Part shown: positions 10,936-18,764 of the stretch, piece after piece | Layout: the number at the start of each line of letters is the position of its first letter | Position numbering within the stretch: position 1 is the stretch's first letter | Assembly: GCF_004349245.1 (NCBI RefSeq) | Contig: NZ_SMLC01000001.1 | Span: 86,468 to 150,467 of the forward strand | Length of the DNA stretch: 64,000 nt | Reading direction: 5' to 3' | Source: Actinomadura sp. 6K520 | Lineage (GTDB): Bacteria; Actinomycetota; Actinomycetes; Streptosporangiales; Streptosporangiaceae | Translations under genes and position numbers: made by a program | Notes under the pieces: model-generated | Databases searched by the model: none | Told to the model about the DNA's origin: nothing | Seen by the model: only the letters and a program-made list of their open reading frames with translations

Positions 10936-10968
10936 CCCCCGGCCGGGCGGTCAAGGCCGGCCGTGCGG

Positions 10969-11751
10969 TCAAGGCTGGCAGTGCGGGCACCAGTACGTGA
11001 CGCGCTCACCCGCCTGCGCGCCCTGCTGGGCGCGCTCGACGCGGGCACCGCAGCGCCGGCAGGGGCGCCCCGCCCGCCCGTACACCCAGTGCTCACGGCC
11101 GCGCCCCAGGTCGCCGGTGGTGATGTGCCCGTGCCGCTCCTTGTTGGCGTCCAGGAGCCGGTGAGCGAGCTCCACCAGGGCTGGCAGGTCGGGCACGTCC
11201 CCGGCGGGGGTCCACGGATTGACGCCCCGCAGGAAGAGGATCTCGGCCTTGTAGACATTGCCGATCCCGGCGAGCCGTGTCTGGTCGAGCAGCGCCTCGC
11301 CGATGGGCCGGCCGGGCCGCTCGCCGAGCCGGGCGGCCGACTCGGCGGCCGTCTCCGCGCCCCACGCCGGGTCCAGCAGGTCGGGTCCGAGGTGGCCGAC
11401 GGCCTTGTCCTCCTCGGCGGTGCGCAGCACCTCGACGAGGCCGAGGGAGTAGCCGGCGGCCTGCCACTCCGCGTTCGCCAGCACGAGCCGCACCCGGTGG
11501 TCGCGGGGCGCGGGGCCGGCGGGGCCGATCCGCCAGCGCCCGTCCATCATCAGGTGCGTGTGGACGGTGAGGCCGCCCTCCACGCGCACGAGGAGGTGCT
11601 TGCCCCGTGACACGGCGTCCAGCACCGTCCGCCCGCGCAGGTCGGCGGTCGCGAACCGGGGGACGCGGAAGTCCGACCGCGTCAGCCGCCGCCCGGCCAG
11701 CGCCTCGCGCAGGCGCCGGGCGGTCAGCCAGACGACATCGCCCTCCGGCAT
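10969..11751 (-). CDS. nei: Fpg/Nei-family DNA glycosylase (endonuclease VIII-like)
   Basis: Bifunctional glycosylase/AP lyase that removes oxidised bases. It begins MPEGD, so after Met removal Pro2 is the Schiff-base nucleophile with Glu3 beside it; Lys51 in SRGKHLL matches the conserved catalytic lysine. The middle holds the H2TH domain (DQTRLAGIGNVYKAEILF), and the C-terminus has a zinc finger CRRC...CPHC in the last 30 residues. MPEGD rather than MPELP points to the Nei2/Nei branch common in actinobacteria instead of MutM. It ends 33 bases from the convergent lipoprotein gene, and the Rrf2 gene lies just upstream on the same strand. Confidence 0.9.
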   Translation of the reverse strand: MPEGDVVWLTARRLREALAGRRLTRSDFRVPRFATADLRGRTVLDAVSRGKHLLVRVEGGLTVHTHLMMDGRWRIGPAGPAPRDHRVRLVLANAEWQAAGYSLGLVEVLRTAEEDKAVGHLGPDLLDPAWGAETAAESAARLGERPGRPIGEALLDQTRLAGIGNVYKAEILFLRGVNPWTPAGDVPDLPALVELAHRLLDANKERHGHITTGDLGRGREHWVYGRAGRPCRRCGARVERAQQGAQAGERVTYWCPHCQP

Positions 11752-11767
11752 GTCTCCTCCGGGACGC

Positions 11768-12232
11768 TCAGATCAGCGAGGGGCTCTCCCAGGCGGCCGG
11801 GTCCTCGGTCAGCTTGCGGACGGGCTCGGGCAGCTCACCGGCGGCGATGTGCGCGAGCTTGACCCGCTCGAGGATGGCGCGCTCGCTGGCGCGCAGCGCG
11901 ATCCACACCTCCTGCAGGGAACGAGCGGGCCCCTGGTACCCGACGTGCTCGGGGCGCTCCCCGCGGACGCCGAGCAGCGGCCCGTCGATGGCGCGGATGA
12001 TGTCGGCGAGGGAGATCTCCCCGGCCGGCCGCGCCAGCCAGTAGCCGCCCTCGGGGCCCCGCTGGCTCCGGATGAGACCGGACCGGCGCAGCTGGCCGAG
12101 GATGTTCTCGAGGAATTTGGGCGGTATCTGCTGCGCCTCGGCGAGCTGGACGGCGGTCACCGGGCGGCTCCCGGCGACCGCCAGCTCGGCGGCGGCGCGC
12201 AACGCGTAGTCGACCCGGGCGGACAATCGCAT
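11768..12232 (-). CDS. Rrf2-family transcriptional regulator without cysteines
   Basis: 154-aa winged-helix regulator. It starts MRLSARVDYALRA and carries the Rrf2 helix pattern (LAEAQQIPPKFLENILGQLRRSGL) followed by the wing (GPEGGYWLARPAGEI). IscR, NsrR and RsrR hold an Fe-S cluster with three cysteines in the C-terminal half; this protein has no cysteine at all, so it cannot be an Fe-S sensor of that type and resembles CymR-like members. The 16-base gap to nei suggests co-transcription, but the target is unknown. The ATG at 12232 is preferred to the one 30 bases upstream because it starts at the conserved domain edge. Confidence 0.85.
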   Translation of the reverse strand: MRLSARVDYALRAAAELAVAGSRPVTAVQLAEAQQIPPKFLENILGQLRRSGLIRSQRGPEGGYWLARPAGEISLADIIRAIDGPLLGVRGERPEHVGYQGPARSLQEVWIALRASERAILERVKLAHIAAGELPEPVRKLTEDPAAWESPSLI

Positions 12233-12282
12233 ATGAGCATTATCCCTTGCCGATCGGACCACTCGGGTTTGGTCCGCGTCCG

Positions 12283-13737
12283 CTAGCAGAGGCCCAGCAG
12301 TTCGGCCGCTGCCTGGGCGTTCGCGGCGGCGGCGCCGTAGGTGGCGACGTAGACGGCCGACTCCGGACGCCAGACGGGCAGGCCCATCTCCACCACCACC
12401 GTGTCGGGCCGGGCGGTCAGCAGCGCCGTGGTGAGGGCCCGCTGGCCCGCGTGCCGGTGCGCGTCACGCAGGACGACCACGAGGCCGCGCCCGGCGGCGT
12501 CCTTGAGCACCCGCTCGGCCGTCCCGGCCGCCGCGGCGCGGACGGCGTCGGGGGCCCACGGGTGCAGGCCCCACGGGGTCGGCCCGACCGCGATGTTCCC
12601 CGGCGACTCCGTCTCCACGACCAGCGGCGCCCCGTTCCAGCCGGGCAGCGACCCGCGCACGCGGACGGCGCGGCGGGCGCCCTCCAGCCCGGCGGCGCGG
12701 TCCACCGCGGCGGGCGGGCGCCCGGCGAGCCACTCCCGGAGCCGGCCGGTGCGCTCCGCGGCGTCCCGCAGCCGCTCCGGCGACAGCCGCCCGGCCCGCA
12801 CGGCCCCGCCGATGGCGGCGAGCGTCGCCCGGACGGTCTCGGCGTGCTCGTTCGGGCCGAGGCACAGCAGGTCGGCGCCCGCGATGAGCGCCCGCACCGA
12901 CGCCTCCGGGATGCCGATCGCGCCGCTCGCGCCCGCCATGTCGAGCGCGTCGGTGACGATCACTCCGCGGTAGCCGAGCCGCTCGCGCAGCAGCCCGGTG
13001 ATCGCCTCGGGGGACAGTGTGGCGGGCACCCCGCGGGTGATCGCGGGCAGGTTCAGGTGCCCGGTCATCACCGCGCCGGTACCGGCCTCGATCGCCGCCC
13101 GGAACGGCACCAGGTCGCGGCGCTCCAGCAGGTCCAGGTCGGCGTCGACGAGCGGGACCGACAGATGGGAGTCGTCCACGGTGGCGCCGTGGCCCGGGAA
13201 GTGCTTCGCGCACGCCGCGACGCCCGCCTCCTGCGTCCCGGCGACGGACGCGGCGGCGTGCCGCGCCACGAGACCGGGGTCGGAGCCGAACGAGCGGGTG
13301 CCGATCACGGGGTTGTCGTCGGCGGTGTTGACGTCCACCGACGGCGCGAAGTTGACGTTGACGCCGACCTCCGCCAGTTCGGCGCCCAGCGAGCGGTAGA
13401 CCCGCCGGGTCAGGTCGGGGTCGTCGACGGCGCCGAGCGCGGCGTTGCCCGGGTAGGGGCTGCCCGCCCGGTGGCCGCCGAGGCGGGTGACGTCGCCGCC
13501 CTCCTCGTCGATCGCCACGAACGGGTCGCCGGCCTTGCGCAGCCGCGCGGTGAGCGCGGCGAGGGACTCCGGGCTCGGCACGTTGCCGGTGAGGGCGAAC
13601 AGCGTGACGCCCGCGAGGCCGGCCTCCAGCTCGTCCAGCAGCCAGCGGGGCGCGGTCGCGCCGGGGAACGACGGGAGCAGTGTGCCGCGCGCCAGGCGGG
13701 CGATGTCCGAGGTGGTCGCGATGTCGTCGGTCGTCAC
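12283..13737 (-). CDS. nagZ: GH3 beta-N-acetylglucosaminidase (NagZ/DasD type)
   Basis: Cytoplasmic glycoside hydrolase family 3 enzyme of 484 aa that releases N-acetylglucosamine from chitobiose or muropeptides. It has the NagZ-specific loop KHFPGHG (178-184) with the catalytic Asp-Ser-His (D189, H191), and the nucleophile D263 in VIVTDALDM. No signal peptide is visible, so the substrate must be imported. Its GTG start overlaps the stop of the upstream permease (GTGA), making it the last cistron of the ABC operon. A C-terminal domain (about 350-484), absent from the short Gram-negative NagZ, resembles the GH3 C-terminal module. Confidence 0.9.
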   Translation of the reverse strand: MTTDDIATTSDIARLARGTLLPSFPGATAPRWLLDELEAGLAGVTLFALTGNVPSPESLAALTARLRKAGDPFVAIDEEGGDVTRLGGHRAGSPYPGNAALGAVDDPDLTRRVYRSLGAELAEVGVNVNFAPSVDVNTADDNPVIGTRSFGSDPGLVARHAAASVAGTQEAGVAACAKHFPGHGATVDDSHLSVPLVDADLDLLERRDLVPFRAAIEAGTGAVMTGHLNLPAITRGVPATLSPEAITGLLRERLGYRGVIVTDALDMAGASGAIGIPEASVRALIAGADLLCLGPNEHAETVRATLAAIGGAVRAGRLSPERLRDAAERTGRLREWLAGRPPAAVDRAAGLEGARRAVRVRGSLPGWNGAPLVVETESPGNIAVGPTPWGLHPWAPDAVRAAAAGTAERVLKDAAGRGLVVVLRDAHRHAGQRALTTALLTARPDTVVVEMGLPVWRPESAVYVATYGAAAANAQAAAELLGLC

Positions 13738-14576
13738 CCCTTCACCGCCCCGGCGGTGAGGCCGGACACCATGCGGCGCTGGACGAGGAGGAAGAAGGCG
13801 ATGACGGGAATGGTGAGCAGCGTGGACGCTGCCATGATGGGCCCCCAGGCGTTGCCGCTGCGGCCGAAGAAGAACTGCAGCATGATCGGGAGGGTGTACT
13901 TGTCCTGGTCGTTCAGGAACGTGTAGGCGAAGATGAACTCGTTCCAGGCGGTGATGAAGGAGAAGATGCTGGTCGCCACCAGTCCGGGGGCGACGAGCGG
14001 GAGCATGACGGTGAAGAACGTCCGGACCGGCCCGGCGCCGTCGATCGCGGCGGCCTCCTCCAGCTCGCGCGGCACCGCGGCGACGAACCCGCGCAGCATC
14101 CAGATCGCGAACGGCACGGCGAAGCCGATGTAGACGAGCGTGAGCCCGCCGAGGCTGTTGAGCAGGTCGAGCGTCTTCAGGTCCAGGAACAGCGGGATGA
14201 CCAGCGCCTCCAGCGGCACCATCTGCACCACGATCAGCATGACGAGGAACGTCGTGCGGAAGCGGAAGCGGAAGCGGGCCACGGCGGTCGCGGCCATCAG
14301 CGCGAGCAGGCCCGACACGAGGACGGTCGCGATGGCCAGCAGCGCGCTGTTGCGGAAGTACTCCCAGAAGGAGACCTCCGCGATGCGGCCGTTCAGCACG
14401 AGGTCGAAGTGCTCCAGCGTCGGGTCGACGGGAAACGGCTTCGGGGTCGTGCTGAAGATCTCGGTGTTGGGCTTGAACGCGGTCGAGGCCATCCAGAACA
14501 CGGGGAAGACCGCGAGGACGAAGACGAGCAGCCCCGTCCCGTTCAGCAGGATCTTCCGGACACGCGAGCGTCTCAT
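13734..14576 (-). CDS. Carbohydrate ABC transporter permease, MalG/DasC type
   Basis: Inner-membrane permease of 280 aa with six predicted segments. It has the EAA loop (ELEEAAAIDGAGPVRTFFTVMLP) that docks the ATPase and the MalG-type Leu-rich C-terminus (RRMVSGLTAGAVKG). The frame stays open far upstream, but the ATG at 14576 begins the conserved protein and overlaps the stop of the preceding permease (ATGA). It forms one transporter with the two upstream genes. No ATP-binding subunit is encoded here, so a shared MsiK-like ATPase elsewhere is expected. Confidence 0.92.
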   Translation of the reverse strand: MRRSRVRKILLNGTGLLVFVLAVFPVFWMASTAFKPNTEIFSTTPKPFPVDPTLEHFDLVLNGRIAEVSFWEYFRNSALLAIATVLVSGLLALMAATAVARFRFRFRTTFLVMLIVVQMVPLEALVIPLFLDLKTLDLLNSLGGLTLVYIGFAVPFAIWMLRGFVAAVPRELEEAAAIDGAGPVRTFFTVMLPLVAPGLVATSIFSFITAWNEFIFAYTFLNDQDKYTLPIMLQFFFGRSGNAWGPIMAASTLLTIPVIAFFLLVQRRMVSGLTAGAVKG

Positions 14577-15544
14577 CTGGTCTCCCCCTGCCGCACCATG
14601 ACCCGCACGTACAGGGCCGTCACCACGAGCAGGATCATCGTCAGCACGAGCGCGATCGCCGATCCCATGCCGAGCTTCGGATTCAGCGAGCCGAACGCCT
14701 CGGAGTAGGCGTAGAGCGACAGGTTGAACGCGTCGCGGTTCGCCATCCCGGACATGATGAACAGCTGGGTGAAGACCTTGAAGTCCCAGATGATCGACAT
14801 GACGACCAGCACGAGGAAGATCGGCTTGAGCATCGGGTAGGTGATGCTCCAGAACGTCCGCCACGGCCCCGACCCGTCCACCCGGGCCGCCTCGTACAGC
14901 TCGCCCGGCACGCTCTTCAGGCCCGCCAGGACCGACACGGCGATGAACGGGCACGCCTGCCAGACGACGCAGACGGTGAGGACCGTGTAGGTGGACAGCG
15001 GCGTCGCGAACCAGTTGTGGTCGTTCCAGCCGCCGCCGACGAGGGCGTCGGGCAGCAGGTCCAGTGACCAGTTGACGAGGCCGCCGGTCGAGCCGAACAG
15101 CCAGGAGAAGATGATCGCGGCGGTGACCGGCGGGGTCGCCCACGCGATCATCACGCCGCCCGCCACGAAGGCCGACATCCGCTTGCCGAGCCGGTTGAGC
15201 AGCAGCCCCACCAGCGTCCCGATGACCAGGGTGAGGGTCACCGCGACGGCGGCGAACAGCACGGTGTGCTTGAGGGTCTGCCAGAAGAACGGGTCGTCGA
15301 GGATCTTCTCGAAGTTCCCGGTGCCCACCTGCTCGGCCGGCTCGCCGCGCAGCTGGCGGTTGCCGACCTTCTGGAACGACATGATCCCGATCTGGATCAT
15401 CGGCCAGAACATCAGGACGGCGATCACGACGACGGTGGGCGCGATCAGCAGGTAGGGCCCGAGTCGGGGCCTGCGGCGGAGGCGCACCCGGCCGGAGGTT
15501 CTCCGGCCGGGCGGCTTCCGCACCGCGGGAGCGGTGTCGAGCAT
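14573..15544 (-). CDS. Carbohydrate ABC transporter permease, MalF/DasB type
   Basis: 323-aa membrane protein with an Arg-rich cytoplasmic N-terminus, six predicted membrane segments, and the EAA motif ELYEAARVDGSGPWRTFWSITYP. It is the first permease of the importer and ends in a 4-base overlap with the second. A gap of 36 bases separates it from the binding-protein gene upstream. Confidence 0.92.
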   Translation of the reverse strand: MLDTAPAVRKPPGRRTSGRVRLRRRPRLGPYLLIAPTVVVIAVLMFWPMIQIGIMSFQKVGNRQLRGEPAEQVGTGNFEKILDDPFFWQTLKHTVLFAAVAVTLTLVIGTLVGLLLNRLGKRMSAFVAGGVMIAWATPPVTAAIIFSWLFGSTGGLVNWSLDLLPDALVGGGWNDHNWFATPLSTYTVLTVCVVWQACPFIAVSVLAGLKSVPGELYEAARVDGSGPWRTFWSITYPMLKPIFLVLVVMSIIWDFKVFTQLFIMSGMANRDAFNLSLYAYSEAFGSLNPKLGMGSAIALVLTMILLVVTALYVRVMVRQGETR

Positions 15545-15580
15545 GGACGGTCCGATCAGCCGAGGTGACGAGGCGGCGGG

Positions 15581-16849
15581 CTACGACGCGTTGAGCAGGG
15601 TATTGGCCTGCTCGTTCGCCTTTTTCAGCTCCGCCTCGGCCGGTGCGCCCTGCATGATCGCCTTGACCGTGTTCGGCAGCACCTTCTTGGCCTGCTCGAA
15701 CTCGCCCCAGCCGGCGCTGATCGGCGGGAACTGGGTGTTGGCGGCGATGTCGGTGAAGACCGCGAGCTTCGGGTCGGAGAACTTCACGTCCGAGCGCATG
15801 GACGAGAAGCCGCTGTAGTCGGCCCACGCCTTGGCGTGCTTGGCGTTGTTCAGGATCGTGATGTAGTCGAAGGCCGCGGCCTTGGCCTCGCTGTCGGCCC
15901 AGACGCCGAGGTCGGACCCGCCGGCCATGACCGGGGCGTTGCCGCCCGCCTTGGTCGGGATCGGGAAGACGCCCCACTTGCCGGCGTCCTTGTCGGCGAT
16001 CTTCTTCATCTCCTTGAGCGCCCAGCTGCCGTCGAAGTACATGCCGAGCTTGCCGAGCGCGAAGTCGCGCTGCGGGCCCTCCAGCTCGTTCTTGCCGATG
16101 TACTTCTCGGGGGCGACCTTCTCCTTGGCGACGAGGCCGGCGTAGAAGTTCACCGCCTCGACGGCCTGGGGCTGGTCGAGCCGGCCCTTCCACCGCCCGT
16201 TGTCCTGGACGGCGACCGCGCCGTCGTTGCCCCAGATGAAGCTGAGCAGCGCGTTGGTCTGGTCGCTCGGGACCCCGATGCCCGGGACCTTCTTCTCGTC
16301 CTGGACCTTCTTCGCCGCGGCGGTCAGCTCGGCCCAGTTCTTGGGCGTCTGGATGCCGAGTTCCTGGAACCAGTCGGTGCGGTACCAGACGCCCCGCACG
16401 CCGCCGTACCAGGGCACCGCGTAGGTCTTGCCGTCCGCCTGGTCGTTGCCGAGGGCCGTCTTGTTGAGCGTCTTGCCGTCGGCCCAGCCCTTGAACTCGT
16501 CGGTGATGTCGGCGAGGCTGCCCTGCGCGATGTGGGACTGGACGTCGGTGTTGCCGATCTCGGTCACGTCGGGGCCCTCGCCGCCGGCGGCCGCCTTCTG
16601 GAACGTGGTGGCGACCTGCGGCCACGGCACGTACTTGATCTGGACGTCGGTGTCGGGGTGCTCGGCCTTGAAGTCGGCCTCGACGGCGTCGAGGAACCGC
16701 GTCTGCTCCGGGGTTCCTTCGCCCATCATCCAGACCTTGAGCTGCGCGGGGTCCTTGCCCGCGTCCGCCCCGTCGCCGTCTTCGCCGCCGCAGGCCGTGG
16801 CGGCCAGGGCGATCGCGGCCGCGGCGGCCGCAACCTTGATGTACTTCAC
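15581..16849 (-). CDS. Extracellular sugar-binding lipoprotein of ABC importer
   Basis: Family-1 solute-binding protein of 422 aa. A short basic N-terminus, an Ala-rich core and a lipobox with C20 (AATAC) predict lipid anchoring outside the membrane. The GTG at 16849 follows an AAAGGA site; an in-frame ATG 60 bases upstream would spoil the signal peptide. The mature part has the SBP_bac pattern (LKVWMMGEG..., then a DVTEIGNTDV loop and later WALKEM). Together with two permeases and a NagZ-type enzyme it looks like the dasABC-dasD chitobiose system, but the ligand cannot be read from sequence alone. Confidence 0.88.
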   Translation of the reverse strand: MKYIKVAAAAAAIALAATACGGEDGDGADAGKDPAQLKVWMMGEGTPEQTRFLDAVEADFKAEHPDTDVQIKYVPWPQVATTFQKAAAGGEGPDVTEIGNTDVQSHIAQGSLADITDEFKGWADGKTLNKTALGNDQADGKTYAVPWYGGVRGVWYRTDWFQELGIQTPKNWAELTAAAKKVQDEKKVPGIGVPSDQTNALLSFIWGNDGAVAVQDNGRWKGRLDQPQAVEAVNFYAGLVAKEKVAPEKYIGKNELEGPQRDFALGKLGMYFDGSWALKEMKKIADKDAGKWGVFPIPTKAGGNAPVMAGGSDLGVWADSEAKAAAFDYITILNNAKHAKAWADYSGFSSMRSDVKFSDPKLAVFTDIAANTQFPPISAGWGEFEQAKKVLPNTVKAIMQGAPAEAELKKANEQANTLLNAS

Positions 16850-17043
16850 TGGGGGATCCTTTCCGGCTTCGCCTCGCGCGGCCTGGTGGCCTGCGGTGCG
16901 AGTGGACACGGCCCGGACCCTTTAGGGTCCCAGCCATGCCCCTCTCGCGTTCGCATCGCACGCGGGCGCCCTGCTCGCCAGTCGGCGCTCTGCGAGCGCC
17001 CCCTGCCCGGGGTATGGACCAGTTGGCGCCTGGGCGTAAACTA

Positions 17044-17077
17044 ACAAGAAACTTTCCTAAACAAAACTGCTCGTTAG
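17044..17077. promoter_or_regulatory. Candidate ROK operator between importer operon and ROK gene
   Basis: An AT-rich island in the divergent gap contains the odd palindrome GAAACTTTC (17048-17056), similar to the GGAAAGTTTCC core I associate with actinomycete ROK repressors. Imperfect arms CTAACAAG (17041-17048) and CTCGTTAG (17070-17077) also face each other. Its position would let one repressor control both directions. Confidence 0.45.
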
Positions 17078-17103
17078 CGGATTGAGACTTCGAGGGGTAC
17101 CGC

Positions 17104-18330
17104 ATGGCCGCCAACCGCCCGGGAACGCCGAGGCTGCTGCGTGAACTCAACGACCGCGCGGCGCTGGACCTGCTCGTCGAGCAGGGGCCGCTGACCCGCG
17201 CGCAGATCGGCGAGCACACCGGGCTGTCCAAGGTGACCGCGTCCCAGTTGCTGTCCAGGCTGGAGGACCGCGGGCTCGTCGCGGTCGTCGGGTCGCAGGC
17301 GGGCGGACGCGGGCCGAACGCCGCCCTGTACGCCGTCGTCCCGTCCAGTGCCTATGTCGCGGGCCTGGAGGTGGGGCCGGACGGGGTCACCGCCGGCGTC
17401 GCCGACATCACCGGCCAGATCGCCGCCCAGGTCACCGTCGACCCGAACGGCGCCGACGAGCCGGTGAAGATGGTGCACAGCGCCGTCGTCAAGGCGTGCC
17501 GCTCGGCGAAGGTCGCGCTGTCGAAGCTGAACGCGTTCGTCATCGGCACCCCGGGCGTCGTCGACCCGAGGTCCGGCGACGTCCAGTTCTCCTTCGACCT
17601 GCCCGCCTGGCACGAGGGCGTCCTCGCCGCGCTGCGGACCGACCTGCGGCGGCCGGTGACGATAGAGAACGACGTGAACCTCGCCGCCGTCGCCGAGCGC
17701 GCGTACGGCGCCGCGCGCGACGCCGACGACTTCGCCCTCATGTGGTTCGACCGCGGCATGGGCATGTCGGTGACGCTGGGCGGGCGGCTGCACCGCGGCC
17801 GCTCCGGCGGCGCCGGCGAGATCGGCTACCTGCCGGTCCCCGGGGCGCCGCTGCCGCTCGGCACCGCCCGGCGCGGCCCGGCCGACGAGGGCGTGACCGA
17901 GTCGACGTCCTGGGGGATCCCGACCCTCGCCGGCGGCTACGGCGCCCTGGTCGGCGCGGACGGGGTCCGCGCCCTCGCCCACGAGCACGGCATCACCGAG
18001 CCGACCGCGGTGGAGTGCGTCCGCGCGGCCGCCGCCGACGAGGACTGCGGCGGCGCGTTCCTGGACGACCTGGCCCGCCGCATCTCCTACGGCGTGACGT
18101 CGGTCAACATCGTCCTCGACCCCGGGCTCGTCGTGCTGTCGGGCAGCCTCGGCCGCGCCGGCGGGGAACCCCTCGCCACCCGCATCGAAGAGATCGTCGG
18201 ACGTATCAGCCCGACCCGTCCGTCCGTGGCGGTGACCGAGGTGGCGGGCAATCCCGTCCTGCGCGGCGCCCTGCACGCGGCACTCGAACGGGCACGCGAC
18301 GACGTCTTCTCGGCGTCGGGGGAGTCCTAG
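17104..18330 (+). CDS. ROK-family transcriptional repressor
   Basis: 408-aa regulator with an N-terminal winged helix (about 10-75; LTRAQIGEHTGLSKVTASQLLSRLEDRGLV) fused to a ROK sugar-kinase-like domain (about 85-400). The usual ROK zinc signature (CxCGxxGCxE after GEIGH) is missing: the sequence after GAGEIGYLPV has no cysteines, so it is a sensor and not a kinase. A GAGGGG site precedes the ATG. It is divergent from the sugar importer operon and is the obvious local repressor, with an imported sugar or phosphosugar as probable inducer. Confidence 0.9.
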   Translation: MAANRPGTPRLLRELNDRAALDLLVEQGPLTRAQIGEHTGLSKVTASQLLSRLEDRGLVAVVGSQAGGRGPNAALYAVVPSSAYVAGLEVGPDGVTAGVADITGQIAAQVTVDPNGADEPVKMVHSAVVKACRSAKVALSKLNAFVIGTPGVVDPRSGDVQFSFDLPAWHEGVLAALRTDLRRPVTIENDVNLAAVAERAYGAARDADDFALMWFDRGMGMSVTLGGRLHRGRSGGAGEIGYLPVPGAPLPLGTARRGPADEGVTESTSWGIPTLAGGYGALVGADGVRALAHEHGITEPTAVECVRAAAADEDCGGAFLDDLARRISYGVTSVNIVLDPGLVVLSGSLGRAGGEPLATRIEEIVGRISPTRPSVAVTEVAGNPVLRGALHAALERARDDVFSASGES

Positions 18331-18338
18331 CGAAGCGA

Positions 18339-18367
18339 AGAGCGCCCCCAGCCGGTGGGGGCGCTCT
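18339..18367 (+). terminator. Terminator after ROK gene
   Basis: A perfect 12-bp stem (AGAGCGCCCCCA and its complement) with a 5-base loop starts 9 bases after the ROK stop. It also lies downstream of the convergent 43-codon ORF. Confidence 0.8.
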
Positions 18368-18401
18368 ATGGAGCGTTCCCGTCGTGCTCCTTGGCGGTGT
18401 C

Positions 18402-18533
18402 TTACTTGGCGGCCGTCGCCACCGCCCGCGGCGGGAGCCGCCGCGGGTCGCTGATCGCCCGGTCGAGGACCGTCCGGCTGATGACCTGGCGCTTGCGCCG
18501 GATCGCGGCGGCCTTGCGTGCCGTAGGTGTCAT
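18402..18533 (-). CDS. Small basic protein, hypothetical
   Basis: A 43-residue open frame starting MTPTARKAAAIRRKRQVISR, rich in Arg, Lys and Ala and without a membrane segment. Its codon third positions follow the local bias, it ends cleanly at TAA, and it sits in a gap that is otherwise empty, all of which favour a real gene. No strong ribosome-binding site is seen and I know no family for it. A nucleic-acid-binding or ribosome-associated role could be guessed from charge alone, but nothing shows it. Confidence 0.4.
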   Translation of the reverse strand: MTPTARKAAAIRRKRQVISRTVLDRAISDPRRLPPRAVATAAK

Positions 18534-18764
18534 GCGAAACCCCGTTCCGCGGTGGCGCCTTGCCCTGCCACCGCAACCCCGTGATGCACCCATGCTTTCA
18601 AACGCGCGGGGCCGGGAGATCCGTCTGAGGAATGAAATCGAGGTCAGACCAAGTGGGGAGGGCACACCGGGACGACCCGGCGGCGGCGCCCTGGGATCAT
18701 GGAGGGGATCGCAGTACCGTACCCGCCGTGGGAGAACCCGTGACCGATGAACAGAGGCGGCGCC

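Noticed and set aside
16850..17103. A DasR (GntR) operator upstream of the Das-like importer
   Set aside because: No ACTGGTCTAGACCACT-like palindrome is present in the divergent gap; the ROK-type motif is the better candidate.
13734..17231. A 1165-codon frame that extends the MalG-type permease upstream through two genes
   Set aside because: Only the last 280 codons are a permease; upstream residues are out-of-frame shadow of the MalF-type and binding-protein genes.
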